Shown piece after piece: positions 8,132 through 16,631 of a stretch of 64,000 nucleotides of DNA. The stretch is from Deltaproteobacteria bacterium (lineage in GTDB: Bacteria; Desulfobacterota; Desulfarculia; Adiutricales; JAFDHD01). Under the pieces are notes generated by a model that had not been told where the DNA came from, ran no database searches, and saw only the letters and a list, made by a program, of their open reading frames with translations. The stretch is taken from positions 1-64,000 of the forward strand of contig JAFDHD010000001.1 in NCBI GenBank assembly GCA_019308995.1. Direction: 5' to 3'. Position 1 is the stretch's first letter. Every line of letters begins with the position of its first letter. A program made the position numbers and the translations under genes.

Positions 8132-9172
8132 TTATTCTTCGTCTGGCAGATCGGTCTCGTGCTCGATCGAGCCCTGACGGCGCTCGGACTCGTTCTTGAG
8201 CTGAATAACGAGCTGATCCTTTTCCAGGGCCACCCCGACCTGATCGGCTAGGAGCGCCATATAAGTCTGGTCATCCTCATCAGGCTCGAATTCAAACTGG
8301 AAGTAAAACCTCAAGGCGCCCACGATACGGTTGGCTATCCGAACCGGAAACCCGCACATGGCCTCGATATTTTCTTCCGCCGCCTGATCAGGATACTGAA
8401 TACGATCGTCTTCCGCTACGCGGCAGATGATGACCGGCTGGCCTGTCTCGACCTCCCCCAGACCCCGGTTGATAGAGATGGGACCTTTATTCAGATAGCG
8501 CTCGCTCAGGCCAAAGCCGCTGACGTCCATCATGGTGTTGCCTGCATTGTCAAGAAGCCATAAGACGCAGCCCCTGGCATAAGCGCCTCTGGCGGCGCTT
8601 TCGACAAGGTTCTGGAGAACCTCATCCAGGGTCTGGGAGGAATGCATGCTGTGAATTGAATGAAGAACCGCGTGAAAGGAGGAGAAATAGAAACTTTTTT
8701 TCAGAGCCTGCCCGGCCAGCTTGGCCAGGTTTTCAAAGATCGCCAGCCGATCCAGGTCTGGCTCGTTGGTTTGATCGAAATAAAGCCTTAAGGCGCCAAC
8801 CAGCATGTTCCCCGCCTGCAGAGGCAGTCCGATGATACTCTTGATTCCCTCCTGGGCGGCCTCCTCTTTATACTGTATCCGTTCGTCCTGGGTGGCGTTG
8901 AGGATGACGACCGGCTCCCGCTGCAAGGTTTCTCCCAGACTCTTGTCCGCGGCCAGGGGACCCTTATCCAGATAAGACTGACTCAGCCCGCAGGCGGCAG
9001 AACTCTTTAACGCTTTCGTGCCATGATCATACAGCATCAGGCTGGCCCCCTGGGCCTCGAAGAGCTGAGCCGCATTTTCAACAATAGCCTCCGAGGTCCT
9101 CATGACGCTGAGCGAACCGTGAATTTCAGTTAACGCCTTGATAAATTTTTTAAAAAATTCCTGATCCAGCAT
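8132..9172 (-). CDS. Tandem GAF-domain protein
   Basis: A 346-residue soluble protein with two GAF domains that are visibly repeats of one another: the first around SLGETLQREPVVILNATQDE and GIKSIIGLPLQAGNMLVGALR, the second around GLGEVETGQPVIICRVAEDD and MCGFPVRIANRIVGALRFYF. GAF domains bind small ligands or chromophores and usually feed a sensor output domain. None is attached here, only a short charged tail, so it may work through a partner. It heads a minus-strand group with rdgB and the 102-residue gene. Confidence 0.8.
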   Translation of the reverse strand: MLDQEFFKKFIKALTEIHGSLSVMRTSEAIVENAAQLFEAQGASLMLYDHGTKALKSSAACGLSQSYLDKGPLAADKSLGETLQREPVVILNATQDERIQYKEEAAQEGIKSIIGLPLQAGNMLVGALRLYFDQTNEPDLDRLAIFENLAKLAGQALKKSFYFSSFHAVLHSIHSMHSSQTLDEVLQNLVESAARGAYARGCVLWLLDNAGNTMMDVSGFGLSERYLNKGPISINRGLGEVETGQPVIICRVAEDDRIQYPDQAAEENIEAMCGFPVRIANRIVGALRFYFQFEFEPDEDDQTYMALLADQVGVALEKDQLVIQLKNESERRQGSIEHETDLPDEE

Positions 9173-9382
9173 TATACATCAATTCCCTCTCTCAGCCGGA
9201 TATCGCTCTCCTTTGGGATGATTCAGCCAGACGCCCCACCTTCTCAAATATTTTTGGCCTGGTTAAGACGCAGCGACTCCCCGGTTTCATGGCCTGAATT
9301 ATATGAAAGAATACCTCTAAAACGATGTAGTTTCAATGAAAATTATCATTATTTCAGAAGGCGGCCGGTTGGCCAACCAGGA

Positions 9383-10237
9383 TTATTTGGAAGACGGGGC
9401 ACTCAGAGCGGGACCGAGTTTCAGTCGGGGTTGGATTGCCGGCCCGGTCAGGTTGAAGTTAATCCTGGTCCTCAAACGGTTGGCAGGACCGAGGAGCGCC
9501 GAACCGGACAGGATCAGGACCGGTTCCTTCAGGTTAATGATTCGTCCGGCCAGCTTGATATTGATCTCCGGGTTTTTCAAAGCCAGGTTTTTGATAGTGA
9601 CCTGGTCGCGCCCCAGGCTGAAATCCAGGTCTAAAAGATCAAAATCCAGGCTCAGGCTGGGTAAATCAGGCAGGGGCCGCCCGGTAAAACGGCCCGGCCC
9701 CAGGCTCATCCTGCCTGAGCCGTGATGCGGAAAGACCTGGCCCTGGCCGCAGGCAACAAGCCGGCCTCGCAGCGTACCGCTCACGACGCCCGACTGGCCT
9801 GGACCGCGCAGGCTGAATCCAGGAATTTCTATCTCGCTGAAGCTGAGGCAGAATTGCTGGGAGCCAAAAAGCTGGTATTCAAACCGGCCCTTGACCCGGC
9901 CTTCCCATGCCTCTGCCTCGATCAGGCCGCATATGCGGCCGATCAGGAGTCGTGTCGGCTTCAGTCGCAGCCTGACCCGGTTCGATTTGAAAACCCAGAG
10001 GGTTTCGCTGGAGTCGGCCAGCCCGATGTTCAGCTCGTTCAGGTTGAGAGAAAACGGGAATCCGGCCCGCGGCGCAGACAGCTCCAGGCGCAGGGGAGCC
10101 GAGGCCTCGATGCGGTTTTTCAATAAATCGGCGGCCGCCTCATACGGGAATTCAAAAAAGGCTGCTATGAGCGCCAGAGCCAGGATGTAGCCCGCCACGA
10201 GCAGGGCGAGAAGGAATTTCAGCCACCTTGAGGTCAT
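9383..10237 (-). CDS. gspN: Type II secretion system protein N
   Basis: A 284-residue GspN family protein, an accessory inner-membrane T2SS component of unclear mechanism. One N-terminal membrane helix (residues ~7-27) and a periplasmic beta-rich domain with repeated leucine-rich segments. It is the last gene of the operon; its ATG shares one base with the gspM stop (TAATG at 10235-10239), so translation is probably coupled. Confidence 0.8.
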   Translation of the reverse strand: MTSRWLKFLLALLVAGYILALALIAAFFEFPYEAAADLLKNRIEASAPLRLELSAPRAGFPFSLNLNELNIGLADSSETLWVFKSNRVRLRLKPTRLLIGRICGLIEAEAWEGRVKGRFEYQLFGSQQFCLSFSEIEIPGFSLRGPGQSGVVSGTLRGRLVACGQGQVFPHHGSGRMSLGPGRFTGRPLPDLPSLSLDFDLLDLDFSLGRDQVTIKNLALKNPEINIKLAGRIINLKEPVLILSGSALLGPANRLRTRINFNLTGPAIQPRLKLGPALSAPSSK

Positions 10238-10758
10238 TAGCTGGACCCTGGAGTCGCCACGCGCAGGGTCACGTCGAGTTCGGTCGGGGAGAGGTAACGA
10301 GGCCGAATCCGGAGGTTGTTGATAAAGAGCACCTTATCGCTGGTTTCAATGCTATACAAAAAGCGGACCAGCTCTTCCAGTCCGATGCCAGCCAGCCGGA
10401 CCTCGAACTCGGCCATAGCCGCGCCTTCATCCACGGTCGAGGCCATCGGGGTCATTGATTCGATGTTTCCGCCTAAACCGGCCTGCCGAGCCAGGGTTTC
10501 CAGGTAGCTGAAAGGAGCGAAGTCTTTCCCCCGCGTTTCGACCCTGTTCCGCAGCCGGGCCTGCCTGCTGGCCAGAGTCTCATACTCGGCCGCCAGGACG
10601 CGCATCTCTGTCAGGTCCTTTTCCAGGCGGCTGGTAATCGCCTTGAGCCGGTCCCGCCGTGCGGCCAGGGGGGCGAGAAGAAAAAAGTAGACTCCCAGGC
10701 CCAGGATGATGACAAGTCCGGCGGAGATGACAGCGATTTCCCTCTGATTGAGCCTCAT
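10237..10758 (-). CDS. gspM: Type II secretion system protein M
   Basis: A 173-residue GspM/PilO-like protein: short cytoplasmic N-terminus, one membrane helix (VISAGLVIILGLGVYFFLLAPL, ~10-31), coiled coil (~35-75) and a ferredoxin-like periplasmic domain. It pairs with GspL in the inner-membrane platform. It overlaps gspL by 4 bases and gspN by 1. Confidence 0.85.
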   Translation of the reverse strand: MRLNQREIAVISAGLVIILGLGVYFFLLAPLAARRDRLKAITSRLEKDLTEMRVLAAEYETLASRQARLRNRVETRGKDFAPFSYLETLARQAGLGGNIESMTPMASTVDEGAAMAEFEVRLAGIGLEELVRFLYSIETSDKVLFINNLRIRPRYLSPTELDVTLRVATPGSS

Positions 10759-12335
10759 TCGGTTTGCCTTTTCAGGGAAAGTTTAAAGGTTAACTTTCGA
10801 GTGACCGGGTCCATCCGGGCCCCGCCCACCGTAACCTCGCTGAAAAAAGGCAGGCGGGTTAGCTCGTTTTTCAGGCGGTCAATATCCTCAAAACTTCCGC
10901 CTTCTCCCTGCAGTTCAAGGTTCTGCGGGGTCAGGGAGAGGTCCAGGATGCGGAGGCCTTCTCGGCTCCGGGCGATACGGCTAACTTCCAGGATCAGGCC
11001 CAGAACCCGCCTTTGTTCAGAGGCAAGCCCGGTGACACCGGAGCGGGTCTGTTCCACCTTCTGGCGGAGTTGAGCCAGGGGAGAGACCACCCGGGTCGTC
11101 TCAGGGGAAACTTCCTTAAAAACCCGGGTAATTTCAGACTTGACCGCATGATAACGCTGGTTTTGATGGCGGTAGTCCAGCAGCAGGGCGCCCGAGGCGA
11201 AGAAGCCCGCCAGGACCAGGCCGCCGGCCATGACGGCCAGGGAAGCACGGTAACGGGACAGGGCCTGCTGCGGCGCCAGCTCTCCCTGACGAAGGTTGGG
11301 CCGGGACCTGGCAGACAGGCCCAGGATGGCCAGGCCCGCCGCAGAGGCAAGTTCCGGGGTCAGGCCCAGAGGCAAGGCCGCGCCGCCTGCCTCTGAATTT
11401 AAAAGCTTAACCTCGAGACCGAGCCGACCGCTCAGGAATTGCCTCAGCCCGGGAGCATTGGCTCCGCCGCCCGCCAGGGCCAGAACAGGCGGCTGATCGC
11501 GCCGCTCGGCCAAGGAGGCGGCAAGGGTCCGCTCGATCTCAACCAGGAGCGGCTGCCAGGCCCGCACCAGAATCTCCCTGGGTTCGGAGTCCTTGTTATC
11601 CCCCAGATCGGTCTGGCGCTTCGAGGCTTCGGCCTCGGACAAGTCAATATTTTGGGCCTCGGCCAGCTTGCGAGTCAGGTCCAGACCGCCGTAAGGCGTT
11701 GTTCGGCAAGCGATGGCCCGACCCTGATCGAATAAAACCATGCCGGTCTGACTGGCTCCCAGGTCCAGCAGGAGCCAGGACCGGGAACGGTCTTCCGCCT
11801 GAAGGAAATGCTGCCCGGCCGCAACGAGCCCCAGGCTGTCAGGCAGGACAGCGTTCGGGTTCAGCCCGGCCGCCTGCAAGTTTTCTATGACCGAAGACAC
11901 CGCTTCGGGTTCGGCGGCAAAGGCCAGGGCCGGCTGCCCTTTGCGCCTCTTGTCCGTCAACGGCAGGTAGTCGAAAAAGAGGCCCTCGACCGGGGCCATG
12001 ATCAACGGCTCGATGATGTAAGGCAGGGCCTGGCGAACCTTGTCCGCGCGGTCAAAAGGGAGATCAAAGAAATGCAGCCTGGAATCGCGGGCCCTGACGT
12101 TTGCCACCAGCCGCGTCCTTTCGCCTCCTGTCAGGCTGGCGACCCGCAGCAGGGCCGCTTCAATCTCGACCTCATGGGGAGGGAGGGCGGCCGTAAACTC
12201 AACCGAGGTCGAATCCTTCAGGTCAAAGCCCGCCTCGGTCCTGGCCAGCCTCACGGCCCGCACTGCACCGGCTCCCAGGCTGAGGCCGACCGCCTCGCCC
12301 GGACTTAAGATGTTTGAAAAAAGCCTGAAAGCCAA
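10755..12335 (-). CDS. gspL: Type II secretion system protein L
   Basis: A 526-residue platform protein linking the GspE ATPase to the inner membrane. The large cytoplasmic region is an actin/PilM-like fold (LLLDLGASQTGMVLFDQGRA; LALAGGGANAPGLRQFL), then one membrane helix (~residues 365-390) and a periplasmic PilN-like domain. Longer than enterobacterial GspL (about 400), with a complete PilM-like nucleotide-binding fold. It overlaps gspM by 4 bases. Confidence 0.85.
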   Translation of the reverse strand: MAFRLFSNILSPGEAVGLSLGAGAVRAVRLARTEAGFDLKDSTSVEFTAALPPHEVEIEAALLRVASLTGGERTRLVANVRARDSRLHFFDLPFDRADKVRQALPYIIEPLIMAPVEGLFFDYLPLTDKRRKGQPALAFAAEPEAVSSVIENLQAAGLNPNAVLPDSLGLVAAGQHFLQAEDRSRSWLLLDLGASQTGMVLFDQGRAIACRTTPYGGLDLTRKLAEAQNIDLSEAEASKRQTDLGDNKDSEPREILVRAWQPLLVEIERTLAASLAERRDQPPVLALAGGGANAPGLRQFLSGRLGLEVKLLNSEAGGAALPLGLTPELASAAGLAILGLSARSRPNLRQGELAPQQALSRYRASLAVMAGGLVLAGFFASGALLLDYRHQNQRYHAVKSEITRVFKEVSPETTRVVSPLAQLRQKVEQTRSGVTGLASEQRRVLGLILEVSRIARSREGLRILDLSLTPQNLELQGEGGSFEDIDRLKNELTRLPFFSEVTVGGARMDPVTRKLTFKLSLKRQTE

Positions 12336-12344
12336 GAAACCTCC

Positions 12345-13343
12345 TCAGCCGGTTTTGTAATAAATCAAGGCAATGCCTTTGTCGTCCCGCTTCACGATGC
12401 CCAAGGCAACCACTCGCGCCTGGCGGAAAAGGCCTTCGACCTGAATGAGAAAATGACTGCTTTTAACCGAGATCAGACCGAAGATGTCGTTAAAAAGCTG
12501 CGGGTCCATGCGCAGGCGGTCCCGGAACTCCTCCAGAGACCGAAAGGGCTGCGTATTCCGGTGTTCTACTATCTCCTGGGCCAGGTTTGCCGTCAAGCCT
12601 TCATGCAGGCTCATGAGAACCAGGGGGTCTGCGGTGTTGATATTGATCCGGCCTCGATTGTCCGAGTCGTCCGGAAAGGCGGCCACCACTTCGGCCAGGC
12701 CGCGCTGCGCCTCGGTCCCGTAAACGATTGCCGGGGTGAAATCTTTGAGGAGCGTCAGCTGTCCCAAGGTCTCCAGGGGGCCGTTGGCGCAGGGATAAGG
12801 TCTTTCAAGGGATAAATAGTAAAGGCCTTCAGCGCTGCTGTTGGACCGGGGATCGTCGTCCCGGTCAAGCCAGTCCAGAAGGGGCTCCATCAGCGCGGGG
12901 TCCAGTTCGAGCAGCATAAAAAGGCGCTGGACCTGGTTCTGTTTTTCCAGGACGACCAGGCCGTTTTTATCAAGAAGGGCGTTGAGGTTGACGCGGCGGG
13001 AAAGGTCCTCGATCTTGCCTTTGAAACTCCCCTCTTCGAGAAGCATGCTCGCCATGGCTGCGAAGCGGTTGAAGTCGGCCCAGGGTTCGGTCAGGTCGTC
13101 ATATTCCTTTTTATCCAGAGACAGGAGAGCCATGGCCCCCCTGAGGCCGGCCTGGGCCAGAATCTCGGCCTGGGTAAGCGCATAAGTGTTGTCAGCCACG
13201 CGGGCTTCGAGGTTGGCCATCCTTATGAATGAAAGGGTCGAGGCGGAGAGCAGCCCGGTGACCAGCAGGGTCAGCAGCAGGGCGACGCCGGTCCTGGCGT
13301 TAAAGTATCCAGGCCAGAGGCCATGGAAGCGGGAACGATTCAA
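12345..13343 (-). CDS. gspK: Type II secretion system minor pseudopilin K
   Basis: A 332-residue minor pseudopilin, the largest of the set, expected at the tip of the pseudopilus in complex with GspI and GspJ. The prepilin-like N-terminus has the cleavage Gly in NARTG followed by VALLLTLLVTG; position +5 is not glutamate, as is usual for GspK. The globular part includes the helical SAM-like region (INTADPLVLMSL). It overlaps gspJ by 4 bases. Confidence 0.9.
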   Translation of the reverse strand: MNRSRFHGLWPGYFNARTGVALLLTLLVTGLLSASTLSFIRMANLEARVADNTYALTQAEILAQAGLRGAMALLSLDKKEYDDLTEPWADFNRFAAMASMLLEEGSFKGKIEDLSRRVNLNALLDKNGLVVLEKQNQVQRLFMLLELDPALMEPLLDWLDRDDDPRSNSSAEGLYYLSLERPYPCANGPLETLGQLTLLKDFTPAIVYGTEAQRGLAEVVAAFPDDSDNRGRININTADPLVLMSLHEGLTANLAQEIVEHRNTQPFRSLEEFRDRLRMDPQLFNDIFGLISVKSSHFLIQVEGLFRQARVVALGIVKRDDKGIALIYYKTG

Positions 13344-14002
13344 AAGAACCCCTCCAAACCGGCCGGGAGTTCGATGATCTTGACCTTGGGCCAGGACAGC
13401 GCCAGGGCCACCACGGTGGTGAAGGTCTCTTTTTTGTCCGGCGCCACGCTCAGGGTCAGGTTAATTCTGACGGCGCGAGGCAGGCCGCCGGCGTCCTTGG
13501 CCTGCCAGGTGGACAGTTCTTCACCCAACCGGTTGATGTAGCTGATCTCGAAGTGACGCAGGGACCTGGTCAAGAAGATCTCGGTTCCGCCTTCCAGTGC
13601 TTCTCCGTCCGGAGTCCGGTCCTGGCGCCGCAGCAGGGTCAGCTCCTCTCCGTCTTCATTTTCAACGGTCCGGTACCCGACTTCGACCAGGTCCAGACCG
13701 GGGGCGATGTCCGGCGAGAGGCGGGCCGTGGTGATAAGGTTCAGGCGGTCCTTCTGGCCGTCAAAGATATAGGAAAAACCGGTCTTTAAACGATTGCCAG
13801 CCGGAAGCCATGCCCCGGCCAGGTCCCGGACCATGCGGTCCAGGATAATGCGGCCCTGGCCATAGGCGTCTCTCGACTCTGAGGCCGCTTCAACGGATCG
13901 CTGGTGGTTGGCGAAGACCCAGTAAATGCTCGTCAGGATAACGGCCAGGATCGCCATGGCCACAAGCAGGTCCAGAAGGGTCAGGCCGGTTCGTCGGCTC
14001 AT
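13340..14002 (-). CDS. gspJ: Type II secretion system minor pseudopilin J
   Basis: A 220-residue minor pseudopilin. Short leader MSRRTG, then LTLLDLLVAMAILAVILTS, a type IV pilin N-terminal helix; position +5 is aspartate rather than the usual glutamate, a conservative change. The beta-rich C-terminal domain matches GspJ size. It overlaps gspI and gspK by 4 bases each. Confidence 0.87.
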   Translation of the reverse strand: MSRRTGLTLLDLLVAMAILAVILTSIYWVFANHQRSVEAASESRDAYGQGRIILDRMVRDLAGAWLPAGNRLKTGFSYIFDGQKDRLNLITTARLSPDIAPGLDLVEVGYRTVENEDGEELTLLRRQDRTPDGEALEGGTEIFLTRSLRHFEISYINRLGEELSTWQAKDAGGLPRAVRINLTLSVAPDKKETFTTVVALALSWPKVKIIELPAGLEGFF

Positions 14003-14373
14003 CGCGGCTCCTTGTAAACAATGCCTTCCAGGACCAGGCCCTCATGGGCCGGGCTGCCGGTGTGGTGTATCCGAATCACGATCTTGTAAAGCCCCTGAAG
14101 GATAGGCAGGGGAACGACACTCCGCTCCCAGGCCAGATCGTTGAGGGGCTCATCAAAAGTGCCTCTTTCCACGCCCTCGGTCAGATCGGCGCGGGCCTGG
14201 GCTTCGGCCATGACCTGCCGGGCCAGAAAGACGGTCCGGGAGGTGAAGCGGACCTGTTCGGTCAGCTTGACGCCCTGGCCCTGAGCCTGAATAACGGTCA
14301 CCAGCGCCACCGCGATAAAGGCCAGGGCGATCATGATCTCCAGGAGGGTGAACCCTTTGCAGCGCGGTTTCAT
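13999..14373 (-). CDS. gspI: Type II secretion system minor pseudopilin I
   Basis: A 124-residue minor pseudopilin with leader MKPRCKG and mature start FTLLEIMIALAFIAVALV, including Glu+5. The size is usual for GspI. It overlaps gspH and gspJ by 4 bases. Confidence 0.88.
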   Translation of the reverse strand: MKPRCKGFTLLEIMIALAFIAVALVTVIQAQGQGVKLTEQVRFTSRTVFLARQVMAEAQARADLTEGVERGTFDEPLNDLAWERSVVPLPILQGLYKIVIRIHHTGSPAHEGLVLEGIVYKEPR

Positions 14374-14894
14374 TCCACTTCCTCCCGCAGGTAGCCCTGA
14401 TGGATTTCGCTCTGCCCGAGGTAAGGCCGCAGGAAAAGAGTCATCTCCTCTCCGGCGTCATTCTTCACATGGATGGTCCCCGGCTCGTTACCGCCGTTGG
14501 GCCAGAAGGCAAAAGCCACCACGCCGTCCCTGAACATGCCTCCGGCCGGATGAATGACGTCTCTGAACTTGAGACCGGATGGCAAATGGATCGAGCGGAC
14601 CTCCGGACCCGTCTTCTCGCCCGGTTCGGGCCTCTTGACGGCCAGCCAGGACCTGGTGCGATCCAGGTCCAGGCAGAAAAACCAGGGCCGGGCTTCGGTG
14701 ACGGCCTGGCTGTGGGCTTCCATGGCCTGAGCGGCCAGGAGACGCATCGCGGTCCGCAGCCGCTCCGTTTCTCCCACCCCGCCGAAACGAGGCAAGACCA
14801 AAGAGAGAAGCAGGCCGATCAGGACCATCACCACCAGCATCTCGATCAGGGTGAAACCGCCCTTTAAGCCGGTGGGTATCTGCTTCACGAACAC
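14370..14894 (-). CDS. gspH: Type II secretion system minor pseudopilin H
   Basis: A minor pseudopilin of about 174 residues. The prepilin motif KGG-FTLIEMLVVMVLIG gives the frame. The frame is open far upstream into gspG, but that extension is low-complexity and antisense-like in composition. I place the start at GTG 14894, 7 bases after the gspG stop, giving a 13-residue leader; GTG 14888 is an alternative. No strong ribosome site is visible, so translation may depend on coupling to gspG. Confidence 0.8.
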   Translation of the reverse strand: MFVKQIPTGLKGGFTLIEMLVVMVLIGLLLSLVLPRFGGVGETERLRTAMRLLAAQAMEAHSQAVTEARPWFFCLDLDRTRSWLAVKRPEPGEKTGPEVRSIHLPSGLKFRDVIHPAGGMFRDGVVAFAFWPNGGNEPGTIHVKNDAGEEMTLFLRPYLGQSEIHQGYLREEVE

Positions 14895-14901
14895 GGCTGG
14901 A

Positions 14902-15378
14902 TCAGGGGCTCGAGGTTTCTGTCTCCCAGTTGGTGATGTCCGCGTCAGAGCCTGTTCCTCCCTCTTCTCCGTCAGCCCCCAGGGACAGGAGATCAAAGTC
15001 CTTGTTACGCACACCTGGCGAGAGATACACGAAATCATGACCCCAGGGATCCCGGGGAACCTGACCCTTGTCCAGGTAGCCTTCCTCCCGCCAGCGCAAG
15101 GGAATACGGCCCGTGGCCGGCTTCTCGACCAGGGCCTGCAGGCCCTGCTCCGTGTCGGGGTAGAAGCCGTTATCCAGCTTGAAAAGCTTGAGAGTCGCCT
15201 CCAGGCTTTCAATCTGCAGGCGCGCCTTGACCCGCCTGGCCTCCTCGGGCCGACCCATAATCCTGGGCACAATCAGCCCGGCCAGGATGCCCAGAATAAC
15301 GACCACCACCAGGATTTCAACCAGGGTAAAACCGACCTGACGCCAACAGGCCCGACGTATATACGGAATTGTATTCAT
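14902..15378 (-). CDS. gspG: Type II secretion system major pseudopilin G
   Basis: A 158-residue major pseudopilin. Leader MNTIPYIRRACWRQVG, then FTLVEILVVVVILGILAGL with Glu+5. The C-terminal part carries the GspG signature: DNGFYPDTEQGLQALVEKP, a region ending DPWGHDFVYLSPG, and the acidic calcium-binding end DLLSLGADGEEGGTGSDADI. A prepilin peptidase (GspO/PilD) is needed for processing but is not in this window. Confidence 0.95.
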   Translation of the reverse strand: MNTIPYIRRACWRQVGFTLVEILVVVVILGILAGLIVPRIMGRPEEARRVKARLQIESLEATLKLFKLDNGFYPDTEQGLQALVEKPATGRIPLRWREEGYLDKGQVPRDPWGHDFVYLSPGVRNKDFDLLSLGADGEEGGTGSDADITNWETETSSP

Positions 15379-15387
15379 CCCTTTCTC

Positions 15388-16617
15388 CTATCCAATCAGG
15401 CCGCTGAGTTCAAAGATGGGCAGCAGGATGGCCAGCACGAAAAAACCGACCACCAGCCCCATGACCACGATTATGACCGGTTCGGCCAGGGAGGTCAAGG
15501 CGGACATCACCTGATCCGTCTCCTCCTCATAGGCCTGGGCCAGCCTGGTCAGCATTTCCTCCAGGGCTCCTCCGGCCTCGCCCACGGCGATCATCCGTCT
15601 GACCAGGGGCGGGAACAGGCCGCTGGCCGCCAGCCCCTCGGCCAGAGAGCGGCCCTGGGAAATCTTCTGGCGGGCGGTCTCCAGGGCCAAGGCGTAACTT
15701 GACCGCCCCAGCCCCTGGGCGGTGACCTGGAGGGCCGCGGTGAGCGCCACTCCCCCGGAGCTCAAGAGAGCCAGGCTTCGCAGGACACGGGCCAGCAGGA
15801 GTTTTTGAAACAGCCCGCCGATGAGAGGCACACGAAAAACCAGGGTCTCGATAAAGCGGTAACGATCTTCGTTCCTCAAGAGACGCACCGCCAACACGAT
15901 CAGCCCGGCCAGGATCAGGAGCAGGGCCCACCAGTACCCCTTGAACAGGGCCGACAACCCCAGCAGCAGGCGGGTGGGCCAAGGCAAAACCGCGCCCAGA
16001 TCCTCGAACAATCCGGTCATGGTCGGGACAATAAACGAGAGAAGAAAAAAAAGAACCGCCGTTCCGATGACGGTCATGAAGACAGGGTATGTCAGGGCGG
16101 AGTATATTTTCGCCCGCCGTGCCTGGCGCGCCTCCAAACCCACGGCCAGCCGGTTAAGCACAGAATCCAGGGCGCCGCTCATCTCCCCGGCTCGCACCAG
16201 GTGGATATATTCTTTTGAGAAGAGGTCCGCATGGTTCTCAAGGGCCTCTGCCAGAGACTGGCCGCTGGTGACGTTATCTTTTATTAAAGCCAGCACTTGT
16301 TTGAGTTCATGATCTTCGGCCTGTTCCTGGACGGTGTCCAGGGCCTGCACCAGAGGCAGGCCGGCGGCCAGTAAGGTGGCCATCTGACGGGTGATTGGAG
16401 CCAGAAGCCTGACCGTATTTCGCCTGAAGGCCAGGATGCGCTTCAGATAATCCAGGGACAGGCCTCGAACCCGCTGCGAGGCGGTCGGGCGGACTTCAAT
16501 CGGGAACAGGCCCTCGGCCCTGAGTTTCGTTCTGGCCCTTAAAGGACTTTCCGCATCCAGAACGCCGCGTATGGTCCGACCCTTGTCGTTCAGGGCGCGA
16601 TAGGAGTAAACGGGCAT
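15388..16617 (-). CDS. gspF: Type II secretion system inner-membrane protein F
   Basis: A 409-residue polytopic platform protein with two GspF domains. Opens MPVYSYRALNDKGRTIRGVLDAES, the family start; repeats include IYSALTYPVFMTVIGTAVLFFLLSFIVP and the C-terminal EPVIIVVMGLVVGFFVLAILLPIF. Three or four membrane helices. It works with GspE, GspL and GspM. Typical length (about 405). Confidence 0.95.
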   Translation of the reverse strand: MPVYSYRALNDKGRTIRGVLDAESPLRARTKLRAEGLFPIEVRPTASQRVRGLSLDYLKRILAFRRNTVRLLAPITRQMATLLAAGLPLVQALDTVQEQAEDHELKQVLALIKDNVTSGQSLAEALENHADLFSKEYIHLVRAGEMSGALDSVLNRLAVGLEARQARRAKIYSALTYPVFMTVIGTAVLFFLLSFIVPTMTGLFEDLGAVLPWPTRLLLGLSALFKGYWWALLLILAGLIVLAVRLLRNEDRYRFIETLVFRVPLIGGLFQKLLLARVLRSLALLSSGGVALTAALQVTAQGLGRSSYALALETARQKISQGRSLAEGLAASGLFPPLVRRMIAVGEAGGALEEMLTRLAQAYEEETDQVMSALTSLAEPVIIVVMGLVVGFFVLAILLPIFELSGLIG

Positions 16618-16631
16618 GGAGTCAGGTCCTT

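Noticed and set aside
14370-15272. A 300-codon minus-strand frame starting inside gspG.
   Set aside because: Only the last ~174 codons, from 14894, code for GspH; the upstream part overlaps gspG and has no protein-like composition.
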